Shown: one piece after another, positions 8,622 to 16,913 of the stretch
How the letters are laid out: each line of letters opens with the position of its first letter
How positions within the stretch are numbered: position 1 is the first letter of the stretch
The notes under the pieces: model-generated
Seen by the model: only the letters and a program-made list of their open reading frames with translations
Told to the model about the DNA's origin: nothing
The model's database searches: none
Program-made: the position numbers and the translations under genes
Source of the DNA: Falsiroseomonas tokyonensis
Lineage (GTDB): Bacteria; Pseudomonadota; Alphaproteobacteria; Acetobacterales; Acetobacteraceae
Reading direction: 5' to 3'
Assembly: GCF_019024325.1 (NCBI RefSeq)
Contig: NZ_JAFNJS010000001.1
Span: forward strand, 1,054,001 to 1,118,000
DNA: 64,000 bases

Positions 8622-10565
8622 ATGACCGAGACCACGCTGATCGCCGTGAAGCCCGAAATCGCCGCCCGCGCCCAGGTGGACGAGGCCGGCTACAAGGCGA
8701 TGTACCAGGCAGCCGCCCAGGACCCGGACGCCTTCTGGGCGAAGGAGGCGCAGCGCATCGCCTGGATGCAGGCGCCGAAGATCATCAAGAACGTCGACTT
8801 CGGCGGCACCTCCGGAAAGGTCTCGATCAAGTGGTTCGAGGATGGCGTGCTGAACGCCTCCGTCTCCTGCCTCGACCGGCACCTGGCGACCCGCGGCGAC
8901 CAGGTGGCGATCATCTGGGAAGGCGACGATCCCTCCAGCGATGCCAAGGTCACCTACAAGGAGCTGCATGCGCGGGTCTGCCAGCTGGCGAATGCCATGC
9001 GCGGCCTGGGCGTGCAGAAGGGCGACCGGGTCTGCATCTACCTGCCGATGATCGTGGAGGCCGCGGTCGCCATGCTGGCCTGCGCCCGCATTGGCGCCGT
9101 GCATTCTATCGTCTTCGGCGGCTTTTCCCCCGACAGCCTCGCCTCGCGCATCCAGGATTCGGATTGCGTGCTGCTGATCACGGCGGATGAGGGCCGCCGC
9201 GGCGGCCGCAAGGTGCCGCTGAAGGCCAATGCGGACGAGGCCCTGAAGACCTGCCCCTCCATCCGCCATGTCATCGTGGCGCGAAACACCGGCGGCGCGG
9301 TGGAGATGATGCCGGAGCGCGACCATTGGTGGTCGGACGCCTGCGACACCCAGCCGGAAACCGCGGAGCCGGAGAAGATGAATGCGGAGGACCCGCTCTT
9401 CATCCTCTATACCAGCGGCAGCACCGGCAAGCCGAAGGGCGTGCTGCACACCACCGGCGGCTACATGGTCTGGGCCAGCTTCACCCACCAGAACGTCTTC
9501 GACTATCGCGACGGCGAGATCTATTGGTGCACGGCGGATGTCGGCTGGGTGACCGGCCACACCTATATCGTCTATGGCCCGCTGGCCAATGGCGCGACCA
9601 CGCTGATGTTCGAGGGGGTGCCCAACTACCCCACCGTCTCCCGCTTCTGGGAGGTGATCGACAAGCACCAGGTCGCCATCTTCTACACCGCCCCCACCGC
9701 GATCCGCGCCCTGATGCGGGAAGGGGAGGCGCCGGTGAAGAAGACCAGCCGCAAGTCCCTTCGCATCCTCGGCAGCGTGGGGGAGCCGATCAACCCGGAA
9801 GCCTGGCTCTGGTATTATCGCAATGTGGGCGATGAGCGCTGCCCGATCGTCGATACCTGGTGGCAGACGGAAACCGGCGGCATCCTGATCTCGCCGCTGC
9901 CCGGCGCGATCGCCCAGAAGCCGGGCTCCGCCACCCTGCCGCTGCCCGGCGTGAAGCCGGCGCTGGTGGACAATGACGGCGCGGTGCTGGAAGGCGCTGC
10001 GGAGGGCAACCTGGTGCTGCTGGACAGCTGGCCGGGCCAGATGCGCACGGTCTATGGCGACCATGAGCGCTTCGTGCAGACCTATTTCTCCACCTTCAAG
10101 GGCACCTACTTCACGGGCGACGGCGCCCGGCGGGACGCGGACGGCTATTACTGGATCACCGGCCGGGTCGATGACGTGATCAATGTCGCCGGCCACCGCA
10201 TGGGCACGGCGGAGGTCGAATCCGCCCTGGTCGCCCATCCCAAGGTGGCGGAGGCCGCGGTGGTCGGCATGCCGCACGACATCAAGGGCCAGGGCATCTA
10301 TGCCTATGTCACGCTGAAGACGGGCGAGGAGCCCTCCGAGGCGCTGCGCAAGGAACTGGTCGCCTGGGTCCGCAAGGAAATCGGCCCGATCGCCAGCCCC
10401 GACGCCATCCAATGGGCGCCGGGCCTGCCGAAGACCCGCTCCGGCAAGATCATGCGCCGGATCCTGCGCAAGATCGCGGCGAATGAGACGGAGGCGCTGG
10501 GCGATACCTCCACCCTGGCGGATCCCGGCGTGGTGCAGGACCTGGTGGAGAACCGGGTGCGCTGA
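8622..10565 (+). CDS. acsA: Acetate-CoA ligase (acetyl-CoA synthetase)
   Basis: Converts acetate, ATP and CoA into acetyl-CoA in the cytoplasm. The 647-residue protein has full family length, with the N-terminal ACAS_N region, the ATP-binding loop [11 protein letters not shown] near residue 263, WWQTETGG, and the C-terminal lid containing [11 protein letters not shown]. Lys609 in that motif is the lysine acetylated by Pat-type enzymes in this family. A strong GGGGGGA ribosome site precedes the ATG. It stands alone, downstream of the Bug receptor. Confidence 0.96.
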   Translation: MTETTLIAVKPEIAARAQVDEAGYKAMYQAAAQDPDAFWAKEAQRIAWMQAPKIIKNVDFGGTSGKVSIKWFEDGVLNASVSCLDRHLATRGDQVAIIWEGDDPSSDAKVTYKELHARVCQLANAMRGLGVQKGDRVCIYLPMIVEAAVAMLACARIGAVHSIVFGGFSPDSLASRIQDSDCVLLITADEGRRGGRKVPLKANADEALKTCPSIRHVIVARNTGGAVEMMPERDHWWSDACDTQPETAEPEKMNAEDPLFILYTSGSTGKPKGVLHTTGGYMVWASFTHQNVFDYRDGEIYWCTADVGWVTGHTYIVYGPLANGATTLMFEGVPNYPTVSRFWEVIDKHQVAIFYTAPTAIRALMREGEAPVKKTSRKSLRILGSVGEPINPEAWLWYYRNVGDERCPIVDTWWQTETGGILISPLPGAIAQKPGSATLPLPGVKPALVDNDGAVLEGAAEGNLVLLDSWPGQMRTVYGDHERFVQTYFSTFKGTYFTGDGARRDADGYYWITGRVDDVINVAGHRMGTAEVESALVAHPKVAEAAVVGMPHDIKGQGIYAYVTLKTGEEPSEALRKELVAWVRKEIGPIASPDAIQWAPGLPKTRSGKIMRRILRKIAANETEALGDTSTLADPGVVQDLVENRVR

Positions 10566-10572
10566 ACTTGGC

Positions 10573-11328
10573 TCAGGGCACCACCGGCACCGGCAGCGCG
10601 CCGAGTGCCGGTTTCGCGAACAGGTAGCCCTGCATTGCCCGCACGCCGAGCCGGCGCAGCGCCGCCAGCTCGCCCCGGGTCTCGATGCCCTCCACCACCG
10701 GGGCCATGCCGAAGGCGGCGAGCTGTTCCAGCGTCTCCCGCACCCGCTCGAAGCGGGTCTCGTCCCGGTCGAGGCCCATGATCACCTCCCGCGCGATCTT
10801 GGCGCCGTCCGGGCGCCAGACCATCAGCAGCGGGATGCGCGCATGGCCGGTGCCGACGTCATCCAGCGCGATCCGCAAGCCGCGGCGCTGCAATTCGGTC
10901 AGCGACCGGGCCAGGGATTCCGGATCCTCCACCGGCTCCATCTCGCTGATCTCGAAGACCAGCCGGTCCACCGGAAAGCCCAGCGCCTCGGCCTCCGTCA
11001 CGGTATCGGCGGCGCAATACTGCGGCTGGCCGATGCAGCCGGGGAAGATGTTCAACGTGAGCGAAGCGCCGGTGGCGGGCAGGCCGAGGCGCAGCGCCTC
11101 CGCCACCGCGGCGCGGCGGATCTCGGCATCGACGCGGTAGCGATCCGCCAGCGCGATCCCGTCCAGCACGCTGCCGGCCGATTCCCCGCCCATGCCGCGC
11201 ACCAGCGCCTCCTGCGCCAGGGTCCGGCCGGTGTCCACATCGACGATGGGCTGGAAAGCGGTGGCGAAACGGAGGGTCACGAGGGGTCCAGCGCTGCAGG
11301 TTCGTCCATTAACTAGCAACATGTGCAT
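10573..11328 (-). CDS. EAL domain protein (candidate cyclic-di-GMP phosphodiesterase)
   Basis: A stand-alone EAL domain of 251 residues without GGDEF, PAS or membrane segments. The signature block reads QEALVRGM (EAL at 40-42), then NIFPG, FEISEME, ALDDVGTGHARI, and VVEGIET near the end, so most metal and substrate ligands are present. The Lys motif is DGAKIAREV, where active enzymes usually have K-I-D; the aspartate is Ala here. It may be a weak enzyme or a c-di-GMP sensor. The start ATG at 11328 is chosen; a second ATG lies at 11322. It is convergent with acsA. Confidence 0.82.
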   Translation of the reverse strand: MHMLLVNGRTCSAGPLVTLRFATAFQPIVDVDTGRTLAQEALVRGMGGESAGSVLDGIALADRYRVDAEIRRAAVAEALRLGLPATGASLTLNIFPGCIGQPQYCAADTVTEAEALGFPVDRLVFEISEMEPVEDPESLARSLTELQRRGLRIALDDVGTGHARIPLLMVWRPDGAKIAREVIMGLDRDETRFERVRETLEQLAAFGMAPVVEGIETRGELAALRRLGVRAMQGYLFAKPALGALPVPVVP

Positions 11329-11438
11329 AAAATTGTCGCGTGCGCCAGGATCGCAAGGTTTCATCCGTTTCACCTTGCCGGCAGGGTTGCGCCACGCGCG
11401 GTTGTGCCGGGCGGCGCTTGGCCGCAGCATTGCGGGGC

Positions 11439-12638
11439 ATGGCCGAACCTCCCGACAGGCAGTTGCCGGACCGCCAGAGCCTGGACCGGGGGGCCACGCG
11501 CCGGCTGATCCTCGTCCTCGGCCTGGCCTGCCTCGCCTCCAACCTGGCGACGCGCGCGCTCGACCCGCTGGTGGGCGTGCTGGCACGGGATTTCATGGCC
11601 AGCCCCGCCACCATCGCCCTGCTCTCGACCGCCTTTGCCCTGCCCTATGCGCTGGTGCAGCCGGTGCTGGGGCCGGTGGGCGATGCCGTCGGCAAGCGGC
11701 GCGTGATCCGGATCTGCCTGATCGCCCTGGCCGTCGCCCTGGCCCTGGCCGCGGCGGCACCCGACCTCACCGCGCTCACTTTGCTGCGCATCCTGGCCGG
11801 CGCGGCGGCCGGCGGCATCTTCCCGCTGGCCATCGCCGCCATCGGCGACCATGTGCCGATGGAGCGCCGCCAGGTGGCGCTGTCCCGGCTGCTGGTGGCG
11901 GGTCTGACCGGATCCTCCGGCGGCGCGCTGCTCTCCGCGGCGCTGGAGCCCTGGATCGGCTGGCGCGGCGTCACCCTGGTCTGCGCCGCCGCGGCGCTGG
12001 CCGCCCTGCCCATGCTGCGCGACGACCGCGCCCGGCCGGAGCCGCGCGGGCCGCGGCTGAACCTGGGCGATGCGCTGCGGCGCTACCGCCACATCATCGC
12101 CCAGCCGGCGGCGCGGGTGCTCTACGCCTGCGTCTTCCTGGAAGGCATGCTGATCTTCGGCATCTTCCCCTTCATCGCCCCCCTGCTGGCCGAGCGTGGC
12201 CAGGGCGGGGTGGCGGAGGCCGGCTTCGCGGTGGCCGCCTTCGGCATCGGCGGCTTCATCTTCGCGGCGCTGGCCGGGCTGCTGCTGCGCCGCATGGGGC
12301 AGTCCCGCATGGTGCTGCTGGGCGGCGGTCTGGCCGGCATCGGGCTGGGGCTGCAAGCGGTGGCGCCGGTGGCGGCGGTGCTGGTGGCGGGCTGCCTGCT
12401 GCTCGGCCTTGGCTTCTACATGATGCACAGCTCCATCCAGACCCGGGTGACGGAGGTGGCGCCCATGGCGCGCGGCAGCGCGGTGGCGCTGCATGCCTTC
12501 AGCTTCTTCCTCGGCCAGTCGCTCGGCCCGGCGGCCATGGGCGCCGGGCGGGCGGGCCTGGGGCCGGAATGGGCGCTGGCGGGGGCCGGAATCGGGGTGG
12601 TCGGCCTCGGCATCTGGCTGGCCCGAAGGGGGCGCTAG
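11439..12638 (+). CDS. MFS transporter
   Basis: A 399-residue, 12-helix major facilitator. The loop between helices 2 and 3 reads GPVGDAVGKRRVIR, the usual MFS motif A, and LLRILAGAAAGGIFPLAIAAIGD is the following helix pair seen in drug or sugar exporters of the DHA1 type. It has a short cytoplasmic N-terminus rich in Asp and Arg. The substrate is unknown. The neighbours (EAL protein, SdhAF4) give no clue. Confidence 0.85.
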   Translation: MAEPPDRQLPDRQSLDRGATRRLILVLGLACLASNLATRALDPLVGVLARDFMASPATIALLSTAFALPYALVQPVLGPVGDAVGKRRVIRICLIALAVALALAAAAPDLTALTLLRILAGAAAGGIFPLAIAAIGDHVPMERRQVALSRLLVAGLTGSSGGALLSAALEPWIGWRGVTLVCAAAALAALPMLRDDRARPEPRGPRLNLGDALRRYRHIIAQPAARVLYACVFLEGMLIFGIFPFIAPLLAERGQGGVAEAGFAVAAFGIGGFIFAALAGLLLRRMGQSRMVLLGGGLAGIGLGLQAVAPVAAVLVAGCLLLGLGFYMMHSSIQTRVTEVAPMARGSAVALHAFSFFLGQSLGPAAMGAGRAGLGPEWALAGAGIGVVGLGIWLARRGR

Positions 12639-12667
12639 CCCGACACGGGACGGATGTTCCGGTTCGC

Positions 12668-12870
12668 GATTCGCCCCCGTTCCGGAACGCAGGGTGAATC
12701 GGCCGTCATCCCCGCCCGGGCGCCGCCTGCGGAATCAATCACCTGCCCCGAGTCGCGCGAACGAATCGCTGACTCCGCGATTCCGTTCTCCCGCCACAAG
12801 ACCTGGGGGGTGGTCGGTCGCCACCCCACAAGCGCGTTCCCCGAGTCGCGCCCGAGTCGCGACCCGAGTC
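12668..12870. other. Cluster of ten GANTC sites in an intergenic spacer
   Basis: GANTC, the recognition site of the alphaproteobacterial cell-cycle DNA methyltransferase CcrM, occurs at 12668, 12696, 12732, 12750, 12763, 12771, 12779, 12843, 12854 and 12866 (first base). The spacer separates the convergent MFS and SdhAF4 genes. At this base composition less than one site would be expected in 203 bases. No ORF or RNA is recognisable here. Confidence 0.75.
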
Positions 12871-12874
12871 GCGA
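12840..12874. repeat. Three tandem copies of a CCCGAGTCGCGA unit
   Basis: Units of 11-12 bases, CCCGAGTCGCG(A), run head to tail at 12840-12850, 12851-12862 and 12863-12874; a fourth CCCCGAGTCGCG copy sits at 12747-12758. Each unit carries one GAGTC. The array ends four bases before the stop codon of the SdhAF4 gene. Confidence 0.8.
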
Positions 12875-12877
12875 TGC

Positions 12878-13192
12878 TCAAAAGTCGCTGACGCGGCCCT
12901 TGTGTTCCCAGTCGCCGAAGCGCGTCGGCTCCGGCCCCTTCGGCCCGCCGATCTCGGGCGGCAGGGCCAGGCGCACCGGCTTCTCGGAGGGCGGATCGCC
13001 GATCGGCGCCGGCGGCGGGTCGCCCGGCATCGGCGGCTCATTGTCCGGCGGCGGCTGGGTCGGCGGCTGTTCCGGCACCGGCTGGCCGGGCGGCGGGCCC
13101 GGCGGCTCGGAGGGCGGCAGCGGGATTTGCTGCGCGGACTGGGTGTTGATCTGGGGCAGGCCGGCCTGCCCCTCGTGATTCGCGTTGGTCAT
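12878..13192 (-). CDS. DUF1674 protein, succinate dehydrogenase assembly factor 4-like
   Basis: The last 25 residues, containing [20 protein letters not shown] and ending VSDF, are the full conserved core of the DUF1674/SdhAF4 (Sdh8) family, which assists assembly of flavinylated SdhA. Ahead of this lies a long Pro-rich segment (about 50 residues with repeated PP and PxPP) not needed for the family fold. The protein is 104 residues from the ATG at 13192; an ATG at 13201 is an alternative. No succinate dehydrogenase genes are nearby. An open frame continuing through the htpX region is a GC shadow. Confidence 0.8.
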   Translation of the reverse strand: MTNANHEGQAGLPQINTQSAQQIPLPPSEPPGPPPGQPVPEQPPTQPPPDNEPPMPGDPPPAPIGDPPSEKPVRLALPPEIGGPKGPEPTRFGDWEHKGRVSDF

Positions 13193-13276
13193 GCCCCACA
13201 TGTAGGTCGTCCCTCGCTGCCTGCCGAGACGAACGCGGCAGGCGGCCGGAAGATCGCCCGATGGATTGGAGGCAAG

Positions 13277-14215
13277 ATGAGCGGCTATCTGAAGACGGCG
13301 ATCCTGCTGGCGGGCCTCACCGCCCTGTTCGTGGGCGTCGGTTTCATGATCGGTGGCCAGCAGGGCATGGTCATCGCCTTCCTCTTCGCCTGCGGCATGA
13401 ACGTCTTCGCCTGGTGGAACAGCGACCGGATGCTGCTGCGGATGCACAATGCGCAGCCGATCGGCCCGAACGATGCGCCCCGCCTGTTCCAGATGACCCA
13501 GCAACTGGCCCGGAACGCCGGCATCCCCATGCCCGCGCTCTATGTCATCCATGAGGACCAGCCCAATGCCTTCGCCACCGGCCGCAGCCCGGACCGCGCG
13601 GCCGTCGCCCTGAACACCGGCCTGCTGGACATGATGCCGGAACGCGAGGTGGCGGGCGTGATCGCGCATGAGCTGGCGCATATTCGCAACCGCGACACGC
13701 TGATCATGACCATGACGGCGACCATCGCCGGCGCCATCGGCATGCTGGCGCAGTTCGGCTTCCTCTTCGGCCGCGGCGACAACCGCCAGAACCCCTTCGG
13801 CCTGATCGGCAGCCTGCTGATGATCGTGCTGGCGCCGCTGGCCGCCATGGTGGTGCAGATGGCGATCAGCCGGTCCCGCGAATACGAGGCCGACCGCGTC
13901 GGCGCTGAGATCGCCGGCGACCCCGAGGGCCTCGCCTCCGCCCTGCTGCATCTGGAAGGCTACAAGGCCGGCCGGGTGAACCAGGCCGCCGAGGCCAACC
14001 CCGCCACGGCGCATATGTTCATCATCAACCCGCTCTCCGGCCTGCGGATGGACGGCCTGTTCTCCACCCACCCCAAGACCGAGAACCGCGTCGCCGCGCT
14101 GCGCGCCCTGGCGGGCAGCATGGGGCCGCCCCCGGCGCCGCCACGCCCCGCCACCACCGGCCCCTGGTCCAGCCCGACCCCTCGCACCTCACAACGCCGC
14201 AACCCCTGGGGCTGA
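13277..14215 (+). CDS. htpX: Membrane zinc metalloprotease HtpX
   Basis: HtpX degrades misfolded inner membrane proteins. The 312-residue protein has two N-terminal helices (about 5-50), the catalytic HELAH motif (His131, Glu132, His135), two further hydrophobic segments, and the third zinc ligand region [10 protein letters not shown]. The C-terminal 35 residues are Pro/Thr-rich and variable. An ATG with AGGCAAG upstream starts the gene at 13277. It converges on dedA across a 351-base spacer. Confidence 0.95.
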   Translation: MSGYLKTAILLAGLTALFVGVGFMIGGQQGMVIAFLFACGMNVFAWWNSDRMLLRMHNAQPIGPNDAPRLFQMTQQLARNAGIPMPALYVIHEDQPNAFATGRSPDRAAVALNTGLLDMMPEREVAGVIAHELAHIRNRDTLIMTMTATIAGAIGMLAQFGFLFGRGDNRQNPFGLIGSLLMIVLAPLAAMVVQMAISRSREYEADRVGAEIAGDPEGLASALLHLEGYKAGRVNQAAEANPATAHMFIINPLSGLRMDGLFSTHPKTENRVAALRALAGSMGPPPAPPRPATTGPWSSPTPRTSQRRNPWG

Positions 14216-14275
14216 GGCGGGCGCGGCCGGGGCGGCTTGGCCTTAGGCGCTTGGCGGATGGGGGTGCGCGGGTGG

Positions 14276-14490
14276 TTTGCAAGGAGGGCTCTGCCCTCCC
14301 TGCACCCTCCCGCCAGGAGGCAGAGGCCTCCTGGACCTCAGGACCTTGAACAGAAATGGAGAGGGGCCAGAAGGACCGCTGAACCCGCGGTAGCTCCGGC
14401 CCCTTTCCATTTCTGTTCATGAATCAAAGGGTTCCAAGGGGCCACTGCCCCTTGGCAGGGGGTGCAGGGGGACAGCGTCCCCCTGCAATC
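14276..14490. repeat. 215-bp composite inverted repeat with nested covarying hairpins
   Basis: This fills most of the 351-base gap (14216-14566) between the convergent htpX and dedA genes, which contains no gene. Two 93-base arms (14276-14368 and 14398-14490) are inverted copies of each other around a 29-base centre. The inner 22 bases of each arm match with one mismatch. Each arm also folds on itself into two small hairpins (14283-14299 and 14313-14334; 14434-14455 and 14464-14486). Between arms the small stems differ in sequence but keep pairing, for example a G-C pair in one is A-T in the other. This looks like a miniature element or a structured bidirectional terminator. Such spacers recur in related genomes by my recollection only. 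Confidence 0.75.
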
Positions 14491-14566
14491 ACGCACGCCA
14501 CCCTCATCCAGCCAAGCACCCTGGGCCCAAGCCGCCCCCGGGCCGCGCGTGCCTCGGCCCAGGCGG

Positions 14567-15172
14567 TTAGCGCTGCTTGCGGATGCGGGTGGACCAGATG
14601 TGCCAGAGGTAGGTGGCGATGAAGCCGCCTACCACGACATAGGCCAGCGGCTCGAGCCAGCCTTCGATGCGGTCGTACTGGTCTTCCATGAAGTAGCCGG
14701 CCAGGGTCAGGAAGGTGATCCAGACGCCGCTGCCCAGTGCCGTCCAAAGGTAGAAGACGTGGCGCGGGATGCGGATCAGCCCGGCGGGGATGGAGATGAC
14801 GGTGCGGATGCCCGGCAGTAGCCGGCCGAAGGACAGGGCGAAGGGCCCGTATTTGGCCAGCGTCGCCTCCGCCTTGCGCAGGTCGTCCTCGCCCACCGCG
14901 AACCAGCGGCCGTAGCGGCCGACCAATGGGCGGATGCGGTCGGCGCCGATGGCGCGGGCCAGTTCGTACCAGAAGACATTGCCCAGCAGCGTGCCGATGA
15001 TGCCGGCGATCAGCGCCAGCGTCAGCGACATCTGCCCGCGCGCCGCGGCGAAGCCTGCCAGCGGCATGATCACCTCGGAGGGGATCGGCGGGAAGACGTT
15101 CTCCAGGAACATCAGCGCCATGACGCCCGGCCATCCGCCGGCGGCGACCACGCCTGTCACCCATTCGATCAT
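14567..15172 (-). CDS. DedA family membrane protein
   Basis: A 201-residue protein of the DedA/VTT (SNARE-associated) family, implicated in flipping undecaprenyl phosphate or phospholipids. It carries the family blocks LENVFPPIPSEVIMPLAGF, GNVFWYELAR and the amphipathic GRLLPGIRTVISIPAG, and four to five membrane helices. It is co-transcribed with the upstream glycosyltransferase gene, whose stop it precedes by ATGA overlap at 15169-15172, which suits a link to polyprenyl-phosphate sugars. Confidence 0.9.
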   Translation of the reverse strand: MIEWVTGVVAAGGWPGVMALMFLENVFPPIPSEVIMPLAGFAAARGQMSLTLALIAGIIGTLLGNVFWYELARAIGADRIRPLVGRYGRWFAVGEDDLRKAEATLAKYGPFALSFGRLLPGIRTVISIPAGLIRIPRHVFYLWTALGSGVWITFLTLAGYFMEDQYDRIEGWLEPLAYVVVGGFIATYLWHIWSTRIRKQR

Positions 15173-16863
15173 CGATTCGTCCCATAGAGGGTAAGGGCGA
15201 CCCGGCGGCCGCGGGAGTAGTTAAAGCCGGCGACGCTGCCGCGTTCCGCCACCGCCAGGCCCCGGGCCTCGGCCGCGCTGCGGAAGCGTGCCAGGTCGCG
15301 GTCGCCCACGGCGACCAGCCGCCCGGGTTCGCCGGCCAGGAAATCCGCCGCCGCCGCGCCGTCACGCAGCAGCCGGATTTCGCCGCCCAGGGCGAAGAGC
15401 AGCGAGGGTTCGTGGTAGCCGACCACGCCGAAACGCTCATCCGGCAGGCCGGGGGCGGCGGCCTGCACCGCGGCGGCCAGGCGCGGCGAGATCCAGGGCG
15501 CCTCCAGCCGCGGCAGCACCAGGCCGAGGGCGGTGGCCTGCAGCGGGATGGCCAGCAGCACGGCGAGCAGCCCGGCCCGGGCGGGCGCCCCTTCGCGCAG
15601 CATGCGCAGCAGGCCCCAGCAGAACAGCGCCGCGGCCGGCAGGCCGAGCAGCGACAGCGCATCCACCCGCCCATCGGCCAGGATCGGCAGCGCCGCGGCG
15701 GCGATCCCCAGCCCGGCGGCGGCGGCCAGGGCGCCGGCTGTGGAAAGCCAGGCCAGCCAGCGCGGCGGCGCCTGGCGCAGCGGGTCCAGCGCCCAGGCGG
15801 CGGCCAGCAGCATCAGCGCCGGATAGGCCGGCAGGACATAGTGCGGCAGCTTGGTGGTCACCGCCTCGAAGACCAGCCAGGTGGGCACCGCCCAGGCCAG
15901 CAGGAAGCGCGTGCCGGGCTGCAGCCGGTCGGCCCAGGCGCCGGGGGCGGCGCGCAGCACCAGGAAGGCGCCGGGGAAGGCGGCGATGCCGAAGCTCAGC
16001 AGGTAGTAGCCGGGCGGGCCCCAATGGTTCTCATCGGCGCCGCCCACCTTGCTGAGCATGTCGCCGCCCAGCGCCTCGGCCAGGAAACGGCCTTCCGTCG
16101 CGATGGTCACGGCGATGAACCAGGGCGCGGCGGCCAGCACCATCAGCGGCACGCCCCAGCCGGGGCGCAGCGCGCGCAGCCAGGGGGCGCCATTGGTCCA
16201 GGCGCGGTCGGCCACCGCCAGGGTGATGGCGGCCAGCGCCGCCACCATCGGCGCGATCGGCCCCTTCAGCAGGATGGAGACGCCGAGCACCAGCCAGAAG
16301 CCGGCCGCAGCACCTGGCCCGAAGCCGGCGGGCTGCAGATAGGCCCGCGCCATCAGCCCCATGGCGAGGACGACGCTGCCGAGCAGCGCCGCATCCGTCT
16401 TGGCGATATGGGTCTCCACCCCCAGCACGAAGCAGCCGGCCAGCAGGGCGGCGCCCAGGAAGGCGGCGCGCCTTCCCACCAGCAGGCGGCCGAAATGGGC
16501 GGTGGCCAGCACCGCCAGCAGCGCGCCGGCCAGGGATGGGATGCGATAGGCCCAGATGTCGTGCCGGTCGCCGAGGCGCAGCGTCTCCAGCACGCGGACG
16601 GAGCCGGCCTGCAGCCAGTGGATGCCGGCGGGTTTCTTGTTGCGCTCCACCTCGCCGAAGCGGATGCGGACCAGGTCGCCGGTCTCCACCATCTGGCGGC
16701 TGGCCTGGGCGAAGCGGCTTTCGTCGCGGTCCCCGGCCGGGATGCTGAAGAAGCCGGGCAGCCATAGCAGCAGGCAGAGCAAAGCGAGCCAGGGCAGCGG
16801 GCGCCGCGTCTCCGGCAGCCGGTCGAGGAAGTCCCGGCTGAGGAAGCTGCGGAGCGCCTGCAT
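15169..16863 (-). CDS. Family 39 (ArnT-like) membrane glycosyltransferase
   Basis: A 564-residue polytopic protein. The first periplasmic loop has the acidic catalytic signature IPAGDRDESRFAQASRQM and a further loop ERNKKPAGIHWLQAG, the pattern of ArnT/PMT-type enzymes that use polyprenyl-phosphate sugar donors. About a dozen helices follow, then a C-terminal soluble periplasmic domain. The start ATG at 16863 fits; a frame extending to 16947 lacks homology. Likely transfers a sugar to a lipid or protein at the outer face of the inner membrane; the acceptor is unknown. Confidence 0.87.
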   Translation of the reverse strand: MQALRSFLSRDFLDRLPETRRPLPWLALLCLLLWLPGFFSIPAGDRDESRFAQASRQMVETGDLVRIRFGEVERNKKPAGIHWLQAGSVRVLETLRLGDRHDIWAYRIPSLAGALLAVLATAHFGRLLVGRRAAFLGAALLAGCFVLGVETHIAKTDAALLGSVVLAMGLMARAYLQPAGFGPGAAAGFWLVLGVSILLKGPIAPMVAALAAITLAVADRAWTNGAPWLRALRPGWGVPLMVLAAAPWFIAVTIATEGRFLAEALGGDMLSKVGGADENHWGPPGYYLLSFGIAAFPGAFLVLRAAPGAWADRLQPGTRFLLAWAVPTWLVFEAVTTKLPHYVLPAYPALMLLAAAWALDPLRQAPPRWLAWLSTAGALAAAAGLGIAAAALPILADGRVDALSLLGLPAAALFCWGLLRMLREGAPARAGLLAVLLAIPLQATALGLVLPRLEAPWISPRLAAAVQAAAPGLPDERFGVVGYHEPSLLFALGGEIRLLRDGAAAADFLAGEPGRLVAVGDRDLARFRSAAEARGLAVAERGSVAGFNYSRGRRVALTLYGTNR

Positions 16864-16913
16864 GGTCGCGCCCCTAGCATGGCGCGCGGCGGGCGGCCAT
16901 AAACCCTCCCGAA

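Noticed and set aside
12668-12870. Possible tRNA or CRISPR-like array in the GANTC-rich spacer
   Set aside because: No acceptor stem, anticodon arm or T-loop can be drawn, and the repeats are 11-12 bases head to tail without spacers.
12878-14071. Reading the SdhAF4 gene as the end of a 397-codon protein
   Set aside because: The upstream part lies antisense to htpX, whose HELAH motif and helices are intact; only the region from 13192 resembles a known family.
14216-14566. Remnant insertion sequence between htpX and dedA
   Set aside because: The inverted arms lie around 29 bases with no transposase frame and no visible target duplication; kept as a structured repeat only.
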